Source: Poecilobothrus nobilitatus
Taxonomy: Eukaryota; Arthropoda; Insecta; Diptera; Dolichopodidae
Length of the DNA stretch: 64,000 nucleotides
NCBI GenBank assembly: GCA_947095535.1
Contig: OX352773.1
Location: 209,022,093-209,086,092 of the forward strand
Direction of reading: 5' to 3'
The notes beneath the pieces are model-generated. The model was not told the origin of the DNA, did not search any database, and was given only the letters and a program-made list of their open reading frames with translations. Of the stretch, positions 36,531 to 49,600 are shown in pieces. The position numbers and the translations under genes are program-made. Positions within the stretch are counted from its first letter, which is position 1, and each line of letters starts with the position of its first letter.

Positions 36531-37895
36531 CCTAAATTTTACAACACAAGTGGGACTTAGAGTGCATACATTTTTCAAACTAAGATACTTTACTTATAAT
36601 CTATGTCAAAGTCCATAATTGTCTCATGGACATGTCCTACAGAAATATAGTAAAATAAGATTATTAATAGTGGTTATAAATGAATAAAAACTTTAATGAT
36701 TTTCTGTGTCAGTAAGGTTGAAAAGAAAATTCTATGAAAATGATAATAGTGAAAAGAGTAAAAATATAATAAAAGATGGATTAAAGAAAAAAAAAAATAA
36801 AAGTAATTATTTCCAAAAACAAAAAAACCAAAATTATTTTTATAGACAATTTAATTCTATCCCACTGTAATATAACATAATGACCTTGTAAGAGATTGTC
36901 CTTTTTTCATTTCTATTTTAAATGATAGATTGAAAATTGAAAGACGAAATATTAAATACAATTTTTAATTAGTTTTAGTATTTCTACCTCAAAGTTTCAT
37001 AGTTAAATGATTAAATTAGCATGCCTATAGCATATCTGTAGTTAACAAAGTGTTCCCATTGATCAGAAACTTAAAAAATCAATAATAAGAGAGATAATAA
37101 TAGCTGGCGCTTCGTAAAGTATTTAAAATCCCTTGTATCTCAAAAAAAATAGAATCATTTTTACCACTTGCATCATTCTCGCTGTGACGATTAATGTTCA
37201 GAAGTCATAATTATGTAATTTAAATTTAAAAACTTGCCAATATAAAGAAATTATCTTTTTCAGATTATTTGGCGGTTTTCTAACAAATATTCTTTTATCT
37301 TTTTAGTTTTAAATGACACATTTAATTGTTTTATTCTAGAGAAATTGACAAAAACTTTCCGCCTCTATCTATATCATTATTTTTTCAAGCTTCAATTAAA
37401 AAAGTACCACCCGCTTAAATATCACTTAAGAACATAAAATATGAAAAAAAAAATTAATTTCTAGTTTTAATAATTTTAAAATCTTATAGGTATTTGATAA
37501 ATGAATATTGGAAAGATATGAAGAAAAAATTTAATTATTTTTTTTATTCTTTGAATAGTAAATACATCAATTTTCTATCTGATTTTGTCAAGAACTACAT
37601 AAAAAACATGAAAGCAAAAATAATGAAAATGATATCATCTATCCTTGAGAAAAATGTTTTTCTATATAGTTAAGATGAAGTGTTATTTTAAAAGATGCCA
37701 ACAAAGTTTCATTGATTTAATGAGAACTAGTAAACAAAAATAAAAAAATAAAAATGGTTGTTGCATTCAATAAACAAAAGCGAAGCATTTGTGACATCTG
37801 TTGCATAAACTTTGACTGAAATACTACAAAATGAAAAATGAAAGTAAAAATGCAAGAATTTAAAATAAACTTTTTTTTAATTTTATTTTGGAAAT
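36531..37895. other. AT-rich stretch without recognisable gene
   Basis: No gene supported. It ends at the left terminal repeat of the mariner element. Confidence 0.4.
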
Positions 37896-37898
37896 ATA

Positions 37899-39157
37899 GG
37901 GTCTTTCAAATTGAGTTTTCAAAAGCAACTTCAAACATTGAATGCACCCATATTATATGTCAAATTGACAATTGAAGGTTTGCCATTTATAAAAATGGAA
38001 TCGTATACATTACAACAACGTGTTACAATTATTGAATTATTTTATGAAAATGATCGTTCTGTAAGAAATGTATTTCGCAAATTACGCAATGTTTATGGTC
38101 AACATAATCGTACAACTGAGCAACAAATTGGTAATATTGTGCGGAAATTTCAAGAAACTGGTGCAGTACAAGATCAAAAAAGACATCAGTATGGTCGTAC
38201 CGGTCGTTCACAAGAAAATATTGGTGCTGTGAATGATAGTGCTGACGCCACCATGTCAATTAGCCGACGTTCACAACAATTGGGACTTTCTGAGTAAACT
38301 GTATGGCGTATTATGCACAAAGATTTAGCATTGAAGGCCTACAAAGTTCAATTGACACAAGAATTGCTGCCACAAGATCATTCCATGCGTCGGGACTTTG
38401 CCAATTGGATACTGGAACAAAACGACGATTTTTCAAAAAAAATAATATTTTCGGACGAACCACATTTCGAGATCGGTGGCTTCGTTAATAAACAAAACTG
38501 CCGTATTTGGGGAAAAGAAAACCCTCGCGTGATCCAAGAGAAGCCAACGCATCCACAAAGAGTCACTCAAGGTACTTCACTCAAATTTTTTGAAAATCAT
38601 GATGGAAGAGCCATAACCGTTAATAGTACTACATATCGCGACATGATCACATTATTTTCATGGCCAAAACTGAAAAATATTGATACTGAGGACATCTGGT
38701 TGCAACAAGATGGGGCTACGTGTTATACAGCTAGAAAAACACTGCAATTACTGCATACAAAGTTTCCAGACCGTGTTATTTCCAGATTCGGTGACGTGAA
38801 TTGGCCTTAAATATCCTGGCACTGTTAGATTAGACACTGAATTAGACTTCTTTCTCTGGGGCTCTGTGAAAGGACAGGCCTACAAGGATAATCCTCGAAA
38901 CGTTGAAGCATTGAATGCAGAAATTATTCGAGTTATTGGTGAGATAGAGCCGCAACTATATGCCAGAATGTGACCGAAAATTTTGATAAAAGAGTCAGGT
39001 ACTGTAGAGATGCAAGAGGTGGTCACATGAGAGATATCATTTTCAGAGTATAAATGACAAACATTGTACTTCAAAAATAAATAAAAACTTTTCTAGTTTC
39101 AATTCAAATTCTATGTCTTTTGATTATTTACTTTTGAAAACTCAATTTGAAAGACCC
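37899..39157 (+). mobile_element. Tc1/mariner-superfamily transposon, inactive
   Basis: The ends are perfect inverted repeats of about 27 bp beginning GGGTCTTTCAAATTGAG and extending through TTTTCAAAAG (37899-37925 and 39131-39157). The left flank is TA, the usual target of the superfamily; the right flank is TT, so one copy of the target has probably mutated. Length is about 1.26 kb, normal for mariner-like elements. The only coding sequence inside is the broken transposase. The preserved ends mean that a related transposase could still recognise it in principle, but the element itself makes none. Confidence 0.9.
37995..39053 (+). pseudogene. Mariner-type transposase, broken by a stop, two frameshifts and a deletion
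   Basis: Cut-and-paste transposase relic. The ATG at 37995 opens a helix-turn-helix region (YTLQQRVTIIELF to about residue 60, with KLRNVYGQHNRTT and IVRKFQETGAV), the N-terminal domain found in many insect mariner-type transposases. A TAA at 38295-38297 interrupts between GLSE and TVWRIMH in frame. The DDE/D domain follows: FSDEPHF with the first Asp at residue 154 and LQQDGATCYT with the second at 239. Between them, HPQRVT joins directly to QGTSLKFFE, where relatives have about ten more residues (VWCG... segment), indicating a small deletion. After DVNWP the frame shifts: LDFFLWGSVKGQAY, carrying the third acidic residue, reads in +1. The end YCRDARGGHMRDIIF returns to the original frame and stops at 39051. 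An upstream in-frame ATG at 37911 lies inside the terminal repeat and is not the likely start. Confidence 0.9.
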
Positions 39158-39159
39158 TT

Positions 39160-40090
39160 TATAAATCTAAAATATTTTACAAGAAGATTTAGAACTTTGA
39201 TAATAATTTTTACTTATAAAAATAATTTGATAATCTAAGATCAATATTTTACACTTATCATTTAGTAAATTACGGTGTGAGCGCCATCTGCTACTAAAAC
39301 AACTAGATTTTTTAGTTTCTAAAACTTCAGTTTTCTTTCGGATTCATTTTGTTATAAATAATTCATACAGAAATAAGTACGAAAATTTACACTTATGTGT
39401 AATGTAAAATGGGAATAAGTCCGAAAATTAAAAACAAGAAATTTTAAGAGAAATTTGCTATATTCGTACGAACGTAGTTCTAAGGATAATAATGGAGCTA
39501 GAGTTTTGAAATGTTTAATTTATTTTAAAATTATCATAACTAAATGTTGGATTCACCCCTGATGCGCGCGTATGTTTTTTATATGAAACCATATTTTTCG
39601 ATTTTAGTTCGGAAGTTTCGTTTTTTTCCGAAAATATTGAAAAATTTGATTTAACTTTAACTTTTTGTGCATAACTCTTTTTCACCTGTTATTTTTAGAA
39701 AATATTTTTAATCGATTCATCAAATAAACAAAAAATATTGAATGTTAAATAATTTAAATTTCATTAAGCTAGATAATCTCAACTTTCCAAAAAAACCAAA
39801 TTATATTATATTCGCGCAGGTGTCCTAGAGTAGCATAGACAAACGTAGTTTTTTTTTTTCAATTTAAATGAACAATTGAATTGTATATTTCAATATGCAC
39901 TATAAACAACTTTTTTTTCAAAACAAAAAAAATCTTTTATTATCAAATCAATTTTTTTTTGTTACGAATGTATACTTAATATTTATGGCTTCACGAAAGA
40001 AATCGGCAAGAAAAGGGGCATAATATCGATCTTGTCTTTACGTCCGTTATTATCGGATGTGCTTCAAAATTCAAAATAAAAACTCTAAAA
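39160..40090. other. AT-rich stretch without recognisable gene
   Basis: Contains a slightly GC-richer patch near 39550-39575 and 39810-39840, but no frame or repeat that I recognise. Confidence 0.35.
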
Positions 40091-40096
40091 CAAGAT

Positions 40097-40240
40097 GTTG
40101 AAATTCAAATGTATCAAAATCTAAACTGTTGAAATTCAAATGCATCAAAACCCAAACTGTTCAAATCCAAATGTAAAAAAAAGTCAGCTTGTAAGATCCA
40201 AATGTAAAAAAAAGCCAGCTTGTAAGATCCAAATGTATTT
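40097..40240. repeat. 31-bp minisatellite, about 4-5 units
   Basis: GTTGAAATTCAAATG recurs at 40097 and 40128, and GTTCAAATCCAAATG at 40159. CCAAATGTAAAAAAAAG follows at 40167 and 40198, with CCAAATG again at 40229; spacing is 31 bp throughout. Units 1-3 and 3-5 are two sequence variants of the same array. Confidence 0.8.
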
Positions 40241-41465
40241 TTATTCAAGCTTCGCGAAATTAGATGCGGATTACTTTTCAATCTTTCGGAATTAATTCAT
40301 AGCGCCTTTTAAATCACAAAAGTTATGATTTTGATTTAAGAAGAAAGAAATGTAACGTATGGAACGGGACGAGAAGTTGTGATATTTATAATTAAGCAGA
40401 TTGAAAGAAGAAATTGATAAATAAATTCCTTTTAATTTTTAATAACAAAACGGAATAAAAATAATGATTTTGTGTGTTAGTTGCACTTTCAAAGCTATTT
40501 ACGTACAACAATAGTGAATTTTTTTTAGATTCAATATACTTTTATAGAATTTTTTTTTTTTATAATTTTCCTTTCAAAAAAAAAAAAAAAAGATAATTTG
40601 ATTGCATTTTTAATTTCATTTTTCTTTTCATTTTTTACTTCCTCTTTATTCTAGAATTAATTTCTTTCTGATGTATATTACAATGTTTTTCTTTGAATTC
40701 TATAGAAAATGTAATTATTGATGAAACTTCAACAAAGTACATTTAAATAAATAGATAGATTCAGTGCAATTTATTTAGAACATTTCCTTTTAATTGTGCT
40801 TTAATATTACTTTTTTGATGTTAAAAAAAAATTATTGCATTAATAATTAAATAGAAATCAAATACTATGGTTTTTCGTTTTTTAGAAATAACTTATAATA
40901 CAAAATAATATAAAATAGGTTTAGAAGATTATCTTGCCCTTAATAATATGAAAATATTCTAGTACATATCTAATAAAAGATTCAAAACTTAAAGAAAGAC
41001 ATTTTAGAATATTAAATTTACTTGAAGATTTTTCACAGAATTTTCAAAGAAAATCAGGGATAGCACAAAAAAAAATCAAGGCTTGTAAGCTCATAATAGA
41101 ATGACGATTAATAAAACGATGCTGTAAATAGCCTTTTTATGACAAATTGTAAAAACGTCAAACGAAATAGCAAACGGAATCTTAGAGGGAAGGAAACCAA
41201 ATTTGATAAAATTCTCTTTCTTTCATTAGGTTAATATTAAAAGAAGAAAACAAAATTAGTTTGGGAAGTTGCACAAGTTCTAAAAATTTTTCGATTTCTA
41301 TTAGCCAACTCCCTTAAGTTTATAATAGTAACGATTATTAATATATAAACGTCCAACACGTGCAAAGATCATTTTTTTTACACACTATCCAAACACTACG
41401 AACGGATTCATTTATAAATTACTGTAGGTTTAGATAAAGGGTAAAGTATTTGGAGGGAAAATGTG
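40241..41465. other. AT-rich stretch without recognisable gene
   Basis: No supported feature. It may include the decayed 3' part of the LINE that follows on the minus strand, which I cannot delimit. Confidence 0.4.
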
Positions 41466-41469
41466 TGTA

Positions 41470-41700
41470 AGGGGGAAATTGGAAGCTAAATTAGAGAAAT
41501 TTGTGCAGGTTTTTTTTTGAAAAGATGTAAATTGTAAAATGGCGCAATTTCCATCAGAAGAGAACACATTGGATGGAAGCATATTCCACGTTTAAGCAAT
41601 TCTCCCAATAAATGAGCTTCCATAGCCAGTTTAAAACCATCTAGGGATTTCCACAGTATAGAAATGAGCACTTAAAATCTTCCTAGTGTTGCGTTGGAAT
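41470..41700 (-). pseudogene. LINE ORF2 C-terminal fragment
   Basis: On the minus strand one frame reads QRNTRKILSAHFYTVEIPRW, stop, TGYGSSFIGRIA, stop, TWNMLPSNVFSSDG, then LQFTSFQKKTC. This follows the usual ending of jockey-type LINE reverse transcriptases: HPxTVExPR, SFxxRTxRLWNSLPxxVF, LxxFK. There are two in-frame stops and the final segment appears shifted. A 61-codon open frame in another phase of the same strand (41671-41486) is incidental. Upstream RT motifs are absent, so it is a short 5'-truncated remnant. Confidence 0.6.
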
Positions 41701-41810
41701 TGTTTGTAGGGGGGCATTATTAATTTTAATTCAATAGAACAAGTGTCGTTACGTAGATGATGACATTTTGTTCTATTGAATGAATTTTATGCTTGATTAT
41801 TAGTATCAAA

Positions 41811-41886
41811 TTTCATGGATTTGCTTTACAAATTTTTTTATAGGTTGATTTCATGGATTTGCTTTACAAATTTTTTTATAGGTTTT
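41811..41886. repeat. 38-bp perfect tandem duplication
   Basis: TTTCATGGATTTGCTTTACA and the following A/T-rich bases through TTTATAGGT are repeated immediately (starts 41811 and 41849). Confidence 0.9.
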
Positions 41887-41889
41887 AGG

Positions 41890-42980
41890 TACATTTAGGA
41901 AGTCATTAGGAAACCAAAAATTTATATTTTTGATCATCGATACTAACAATATACAATATAAATTTGTAAAATATTTATTGATTTAAATATTATTTTTAGA
42001 CCCATAAATATTTTGTTTTATACAAAAATAAGATAAAAAACTATACTGAACATAAATCAAAATAATTCTTAAAAATAAAAAAAAATTTTTTGAAGGATCT
42101 TTATAATGACCCTTAAATTTATTTAAACTCTTTGAAGTTATCGACAAACTAAAATCGAAAACTTTTAAGAAACCTTTACTTGGGTTTTTTATTTTTTTCT
42201 ATTTACAGAAACTTGAATAAAAAAAACTTTATTTATATTGATTTAACCTTGAATAAAATCATTTAAACATCTTTCACTTCATTTCTTATTCCTTTTTAGA
42301 ATCGTATATTATATAGCTTTATTTTATTTAAATATAGCTTTTTATTTCATTTTTTTTTTTTTTTTGTAACACAAAACTTACATGGGAAATATAATATAAA
42401 TAGAAACATCAATATATACAAATTTGCATACATGGGTTAATTTAAAAATAATTTTATTGTCAACAAACTCATAAACATAAATATATATTTATCTCTTTCT
42501 TTTTGTTTTTTTCTTGTTTGCTTTAGTTTTTTTTATCCACTTGTAATGTAAAATCATCTCATCCATCATAATTTATTGAAAATCATTGAAATATTTAAAT
42601 AATCAAATCAAAAAAAAAAAATAAAAAAAAAGATTTTGAAAGATGAAATTTCTCAAATATTTATTTTTTAAAGTAATCAAAGATGACCTCATATTTAAAA
42701 TAGAACTTTAAATATAAGTTAAAAATTTTAAAGTGAATTTAATTTTGAGAAGAATATTTTATTTATAAAAGTTGAATTTCATACGGAGGACTTTCAAAAG
42801 TTATAATTAAATTTTTTTTTAAATTTTGCATTTAAATTTTAATTTTTAAATTTACATTCAAAATTTTTTTTAAATTTAATATACATACTTAAATTTATTT
42901 AATTAAATCTCAGACTGTATCTTTATTTAAAAAACTTTATTGTAAAATCAATGAATTTGTTTGTTTTGTTTTTAATGCAT
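41890..42980. other. AT-rich stretch without recognisable gene
   Basis: Poly-A/T tracts only. Confidence 0.45.
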
Positions 42981-42983
42981 TTT

Positions 42984-43156
42984 TCTGCCACATAAATGTG
43001 GATAGGAAATTACACAGCCTTTCCTGTTCAGGCGTGGCTGTAAATGTCTCAAGGAGGAATAACTCTTACGACGTGTGTGTGATTCGAACGCACACTTCCT
43101 CTGTGTTTACAGCGTATTTCATACACTCTTACCCAGTAGGCCACCTAGGCCACCCC
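42984..43156 (-). repeat. tRNA-derived SINE, best-preserved copy
   Basis: On the minus strand it starts GGTGGCCTAGGTGGCCTACT and GGGTAAGAGTGTATG (box A region). Then come GTAAACACAGAGGAAGTG, box B-like GTTCGAATCACAC, TCGTAAGAGTTATTCC, ACATTTACAGCCACG and GAAAGGCTGTGTAATTTCC, ending in CACATTTATGTGGCAG and an A-rich tail. It defines the family order used for the other copies: a polymerase III promoter head, a family-specific body and an A-rich end. Confidence 0.85.
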
Positions 43157-43159
43157 TCA

Positions 43160-46100
43160 ATGAATTTGAATAGAAAAAAAAACAAATAAAAAATGAATAT
43201 GCTTACAGAAATGTATAAAAAATTTTAAGGACCACCATATTCTTTTTTAACTTTTCTGTTGTAGATAATAATTTAAAAAAAACCCCCCAAGTGTAAAAAT
43301 TTCAACTCAAAAAACTTTAAAGAATCCTTTCTTATGAATGAAATCTATGAACTTTTTTTTTAAGTTTTATTAACATAAAAATAAAACTGAAGTCAACTTA
43401 TAAATTTTTATAAAAGATCAAAGATCAGTTAGTGGTACAATTAAGAAAATAAAGTGTTAGCAAACTATTGATTTTTTTTGTTGTCCAATATTATAAGGAG
43501 CATAGGGTATGCACTAAATTTTTATTAATTATTCTTATTTGCCGTTGATTACTCGTCTATAACTATTGTACAATACTATAAGGATTAAATATATATTTTG
43601 ACATAAAAAATATCATCTGTTATCTTATACAAGAATTATTTTATTATAATCTATTTGAATATGTTATTATTTAGAAGATAATATAATTCTAAATTGCAAA
43701 ATCCATTTTTGATTGTCTTTTGGATAAAAAAGGATATTTTTCAACTTTTCATTTACCACAATGAGACACTTCACAAAAATATATTTGACTTTATATATAT
43801 ACTTTACAAATATTATACATATTGTGGGAAGAGCACATAACCCTGATTTTGTAACTAATTCTGAAATACCTCCTAACTAATTATTATTTTTACATGCATA
43901 CATATATTATGTATATGAAGTTTTTCTTAAACTCGTTTTTATCATTAAGAACTAATTGGAACAATTGGTTAACTGGATTGTTGTGAATTTAAATTTAATT
44001 ATATATTTTTTCTTAAATTTTTAAACAATATTAGTTAATTCTAAAAAGCTAATCAAATTAAATAAAATGAAACTTATATACTTTTAAACAGAAAACTTAA
44101 AAAACAAAAATACATTGTTGGATTTGACAATAACTTTTCCAATGATAAATTATAAATATATAGAACAAGTTATAAGAAATATGAAACGGTTCAAGCTATA
44201 GTAGTATAAAAAATTCTAAAGGTTAAAATTTTAAAATTGCAATGATGAATCATAAAGTCCTATATAAAATAAAAATCTATAATAAAATCAGAAAACCCAA
44301 TAAACGTAAAAACTCATTCATCAATTAAGGACATCATCATGAGATACAAATAATAATTATATGGAATTACGTTAAATGCTTTATTTTATCATTTTGTGCT
44401 TCAATATAATATTCCTTTAAAAAGGAGTAATACTATAATTAAATTATTTTGTTTAAGAAGTTTGAAGAAGTGTTTTTATGGGTTTTCATAGTTTGACACC
44501 ATGAAAGATCAATTTTAAGCATTTAAAAAGTAAATATAAAATAAATTAAGAAACATGTTATTGAAATGAAGGCAAAACCTTAACATAACCAGTTTTTAAA
44601 CAAAAATATTAATTTGCTAATCATTTTCCTATAGATAAACACAAGATTTCTATAAAACATATCCTACTAACATGATCCAACTAATTATCATATCAATTAA
44701 GTTATTAATCCACCAGCTTAAATAAATTGTCATTAAAGTAAAAAATGTCTAATTCATATTTTAATTGTTAAAAATTTCATTCTAAATTTAACCATAAAAA
44801 TACATTTTAGTATATGCATACCATTCTTCCTCTTTTCTCTTCAATAATCACTTATTCATTTCTCATTCTTCTTTCATTTCTTCCAATAAAATGATTCACA
44901 TTATCGTTGTTCTGTATATTATATAATATCTAGTATGTACTTCCAGTTAAAATCATAATAATGACATTAAATGATTGATGAGAATTGTTTTCTTTTTCTT
45001 CTATTTCTGTTTTTTTTTTGGTTTATTTTTATTTTATTCTTTTCATAAAAATTATGTTGTCTTACCTATTCATGTAGAAAATTTAAAAACTTTGTTTTTC
45101 ACTTAATTCTCTATGTATACATTTTTAAATAAAATTTTCTTTTATTTTAATTGAAGTGTCCTTAAAACAGAACAAAATATATCAGATTTATATCAGTCAA
45201 ATCAAATTGAAATTTAAGATATTAAAGTGAAAAAAAAAAAAAATATAATGAAATTCATAAATATGGAAGTCATTTCAAAAGAATTATGTTCCAATTTATG
45301 TATTATTATGACTAACATTTAAAATAAATATAAAAATTTATGTAACCTGAATATAATCGAATTTTCATGTTTTATATTATTATTATGAATTATGACGTTA
45401 TAATCAAAATGCCCATTCCAAAAAAATTATAAAATTATCTCATTTGATTTTTATTAATTTTTTTTTTTAAACTTTTATGAAACGTAAATTGTGTAACAAT
45501 GAATCACAAAAGGAAATAAATACATACCTATACTAATTTATATATATATATATGTTTTATTTCTTAATTTTTTCACAAGTTGTCTCTTTCTAAAAATAAT
45601 AATGTATTTTGTCAACAGAAAGTTTACCAGTTCTATGACAAAATTTTCTTTTATTGTCGTATTTAGCAACTTAAAGATTCTTAATTATGAAATTACAAAT
45701 AAGCACATATACTATAAATATTTAAATAATTTACATTTCGTCAATATCTTTGCCTTTGAATTCCCCTTTTAAATCTAGAAAAGAATGACAATTGAATTTT
45801 TACATACTTGAAATTCATTAAATTTAGTAAAGAAATTAAAATTTCGAACATAATTCCCATAATTAAAAATTAAAAAATTCGTTTTGTATTAAAAATTTAA
45901 AAATATTATAAATTTAAACAGATATTAATATTAAATTTTTTTAATTCAATTAAGATTATCTGTTGTAACTGCCAAAACCAAAAACAAAGTTTCTTTTTTT
46001 TAGTCCCTTTTATAATTAAAAAAATAAGAAAAAAAAAATACCCAAAAATAGGATTAATTCGAGTCAAATCTGTTTTTGAAGTGTTCTACAAAATTATTCT

Positions 46101-46425
46101 GTAAAAAGACAAAATAATACTCTAGGGCTTATAAATCTATATGACGTTATATAGTATTTACTATTCCACATACATATAATATGAAATATTTAAGAACATG
46201 TTAAATAATATAAAGAATATTATATTAAAATTATATTCAGAATGTCACTATGATCTGAACAAGATATTGGAGTTAGTAGAAGAAGATATTATTAAGAATA
46301 TTATACTTTTAATGCAATATTAACCACATTTTAATAACTAAAAAAATTGAAATTACTTAAACTTACTGTGTCATATGCATATCTATAATATTATGATTGT
46401 CATATCTTTTTTCATTTTAACTGAA
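43160..46425. other. AT-rich stretch without recognisable gene
   Basis: TA repeats occur near 45540-45555. No gene, RNA or transposon edge is supported. Confidence 0.4.
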
Positions 46426-46429
46426 AATA

Positions 46430-46680
46430 TTTTTGCTTTAAGTGAAGACAATTTTACTTTAAATAAAGATTTTATACTTAAATTGAAGACATGTTTAGTT
46501 TAAATGAAGACTTTTTTACTTTAAGTGCAGACATTTGTAATAAAAGTTAAAGTATAAAATACTTACGATATTCATATATATATATGTATATGTATATATA
46601 TATAAATATCAGGTACATAAATATCAGATCCAAATCTATATAAATAAAAAATATTCACTTAAAGTAAAAAAATCTTCAGA
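46430..46680. repeat. Degenerate 'TTTACTTTAA' tandem repeat with inverted partner
   Basis: About four degenerate units of the type TTTACTTTAARTGAAGACA lie at 46430-46530. A 22-bp segment (46506-46527) is inverted with one mismatch at 46656-46677. TA-rich microsatellite DNA lies between. Confidence 0.6.
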
Positions 46681-49600
46681 TAAAGTAAAAAAGGTATATA
46701 GAAATAAATAACAAAATTAAATTACTAAAATACTAAACTACTAAATGGCAAATTACTAAATTACTAAGTATATGAAAAAATTAAATTAAATTTGTTTAAA
46801 GAGTCAGAAAAGATATTATTTTTCTTTACAAAATAACTTTCTTAATAAGACACTGTTTTTTTAAAAATATTTTTACTTTTATTATTATATATTATATTTT
46901 ATTACTTACGTTTTACTTTTTAAAAGTTTTAAAAATTTTTTTAAAAATTAAAATGAAAAATTGTCGTATATTTCAAAAATTTTAAAAAGTTTTTTTTTTA
47001 TAAATTATTCTATAATAACTCAGGATCATTAAACATGAATGATATTTTAATATTTCTATAGCAAACAAAAGAATATTTGAGTTCTAAAAATTCCAAATAA
47101 AATTAATTGTAAATATATATTTTCAGTTTACTTTATCTGAATTTTAATTGTAAAAAGATTTAAAAAAGTTGTAACAAAATTTTTTTTTAAATTTTTAGGA
47201 CTATATAAATTATATTTATTATAGCTTTACTTTAAGTTACTAATTTTTAAGGCGAAACTAATGTTCTGATGTGCTGTACTGTAATAATCTTAATTAATTA
47301 ATTATTTCATAAAATAACACAGAATTTTACAAAATTATATGGGGTGATTAGTTCCTAATATTAGTTGATTGGGTAACTATAATCCTAATATTAGTTTATC
47401 TTATCTAATTCACCTATAATATATGAGCATGTAGATAAAAATAACGTGCATTTATTAATTTATCTATTTTTTATATATTTATTTAACTGATTTTTAAAAC
47501 GATATAAAAAACACATTAACAAGTTGAGTTTTACGCTTATCGATGAACATAAAAAAAAAATTGCATTAAGCCCCATGTGTAATACCGGTAAACATAAAAA
47601 TAAACTTGCGTTTAGTTTCAATGTATCACCAGTGAACATTTTTATAGGTAACATTCAGCAATATTTCTCGAGGATACACATGGGAAATAATGAAAGTTTA
47701 TTTTTATGTTTTATGTTGCCAGTAAACATGCGATTTTGAAACATTTGAGTAATGTTTATTAGTGATACAATTGGGACTCAAAATGTTAAACGTAAGATGA
47801 AACTAACGTTTCCCTTAATTTAAGGATATAATATTCAATAATTTAATTCTTCAAACTACGACAACCAAAAAATTATTTATTGGATGAAAACAATAGAAAT
47901 GTCCTATAATTGCATTAGATTATCATCCAAAAAAATGTAATCTAAAAAAGTTTATAATAAATAAAGATAGAACTTAAAACCTGAAACATAATTACGGACA
48001 GCCTGTTATTTTAAATGAAAAACAAAACCAATATATTATATAAAAATAAGAAAATTTATTGAACAATATAACTTTATTATCATTTGTTTTATCTAAATAT
48101 TCTTTTATATAATATAATATTACATAAGTATATATCTAAACTAAATTAATATATAAGAATTTTGAAACTCAATCAGAAAATTCGTACATATAAAATATAT
48201 AATTATTGTAAAAAGTAATAAATTGATATTAAAATCATTAAAATTTACTTTTAATAACTTTTATTTTACAATTTTTTAAATATTTTTATATTTTTCATTT
48301 TATTACAAATATTGAATATAAGGAAGAGTTTTTTCTTGAAAAGAAAACAAAAAATAACTTTTCTTTTCAAAAAAGATAAAAAACTTCACATTTAAACAAA
48401 AAGAAAAATTGTTGTTATATATAGATACTAAATTGACATGTATTTTATAGATCTGTTCATATACAAATTTCTATAAAATGGATATAATATTTGTCCTTCT
48501 AACTTATTTAACAATTTATTTAAAAGTTTTCATTTTTTATTTTATTTTTATTTGACCTTACATAACCTTAGAATACAAAACAAAAAAACACAATATGAAG
48601 GAACTTAAAAATTTTAAAAACAGTAAAACACTAAAATTAAATTCATAAACACATGAGATGACAATTGAAGGTTTGTGACAATAGCCTGTTATAAAACTGT
48701 TATAATGTCATTAGACTATACAAGCTTACATTATTGCTAATCATGGATGATAATGGATTTAATACCTTTATTTAAAAAAACATCATAGACCATTTTGCTA
48801 ACCATGAATGCACAAGATGCACAAGCAATGCAGTCGAAATTTTTGAATTAAGAAGCAAAAACCGAATATTTAAAATCAACATTTACAAAATGAAGATTTA
48901 TTTTTTTATTTTGTAACTATAGTTAACCTAAAAATGGCTCGGTAAAGAATATCTTTAAAAATTCAGTTTCAATATATGGATTCAATAATTTTTAATAGAC
49001 ATTGATTGGGCACATTAATAATTTAAGATAATTTAAAATCAAACAAAAAAACTTACATATATACATCTTTTAAATGTCATAAAATTGTCCTATACTTGTC
49101 AGTCTAATGACAGAATCAATAATAGAGAGTAGACAGTCATAACAGTATATCAGTTTTTATTTTTATTTTGGGGAAATCAGTTAAATGTTGCGAAACAAGA
49201 AAGAAATATACCGGACAATGAACAGACCGTAATATATTTAAAAAACGAACTGGGGCGAAAAAAATTTCTGAAACTGAACAAAGATTTCTTAGGTAATTTT
49301 TAAGGTTTTTAAAATTTTATAAAAAAATTTTCAATATTTTTTATTTTCGAAAAATAATTCGATGTGTCGTAACGGATTATAACTAGACTTGCTTTAGAAG
49401 AAAATAAATTTTCGGCATAAAGATTCAATTTAATCTGTTAATTTCATTTTCATTTAGTACAACTATACGAAAAATAAAAACGAAAAACTTTTAAGACTCT
49501 ATAAAATTGCCATAAAACTCAAATTTAATATATTTGAAATATATATATATATACATATATATATAATTATTTTTTAAGAAAATTTGTATTTTAATCGCAT

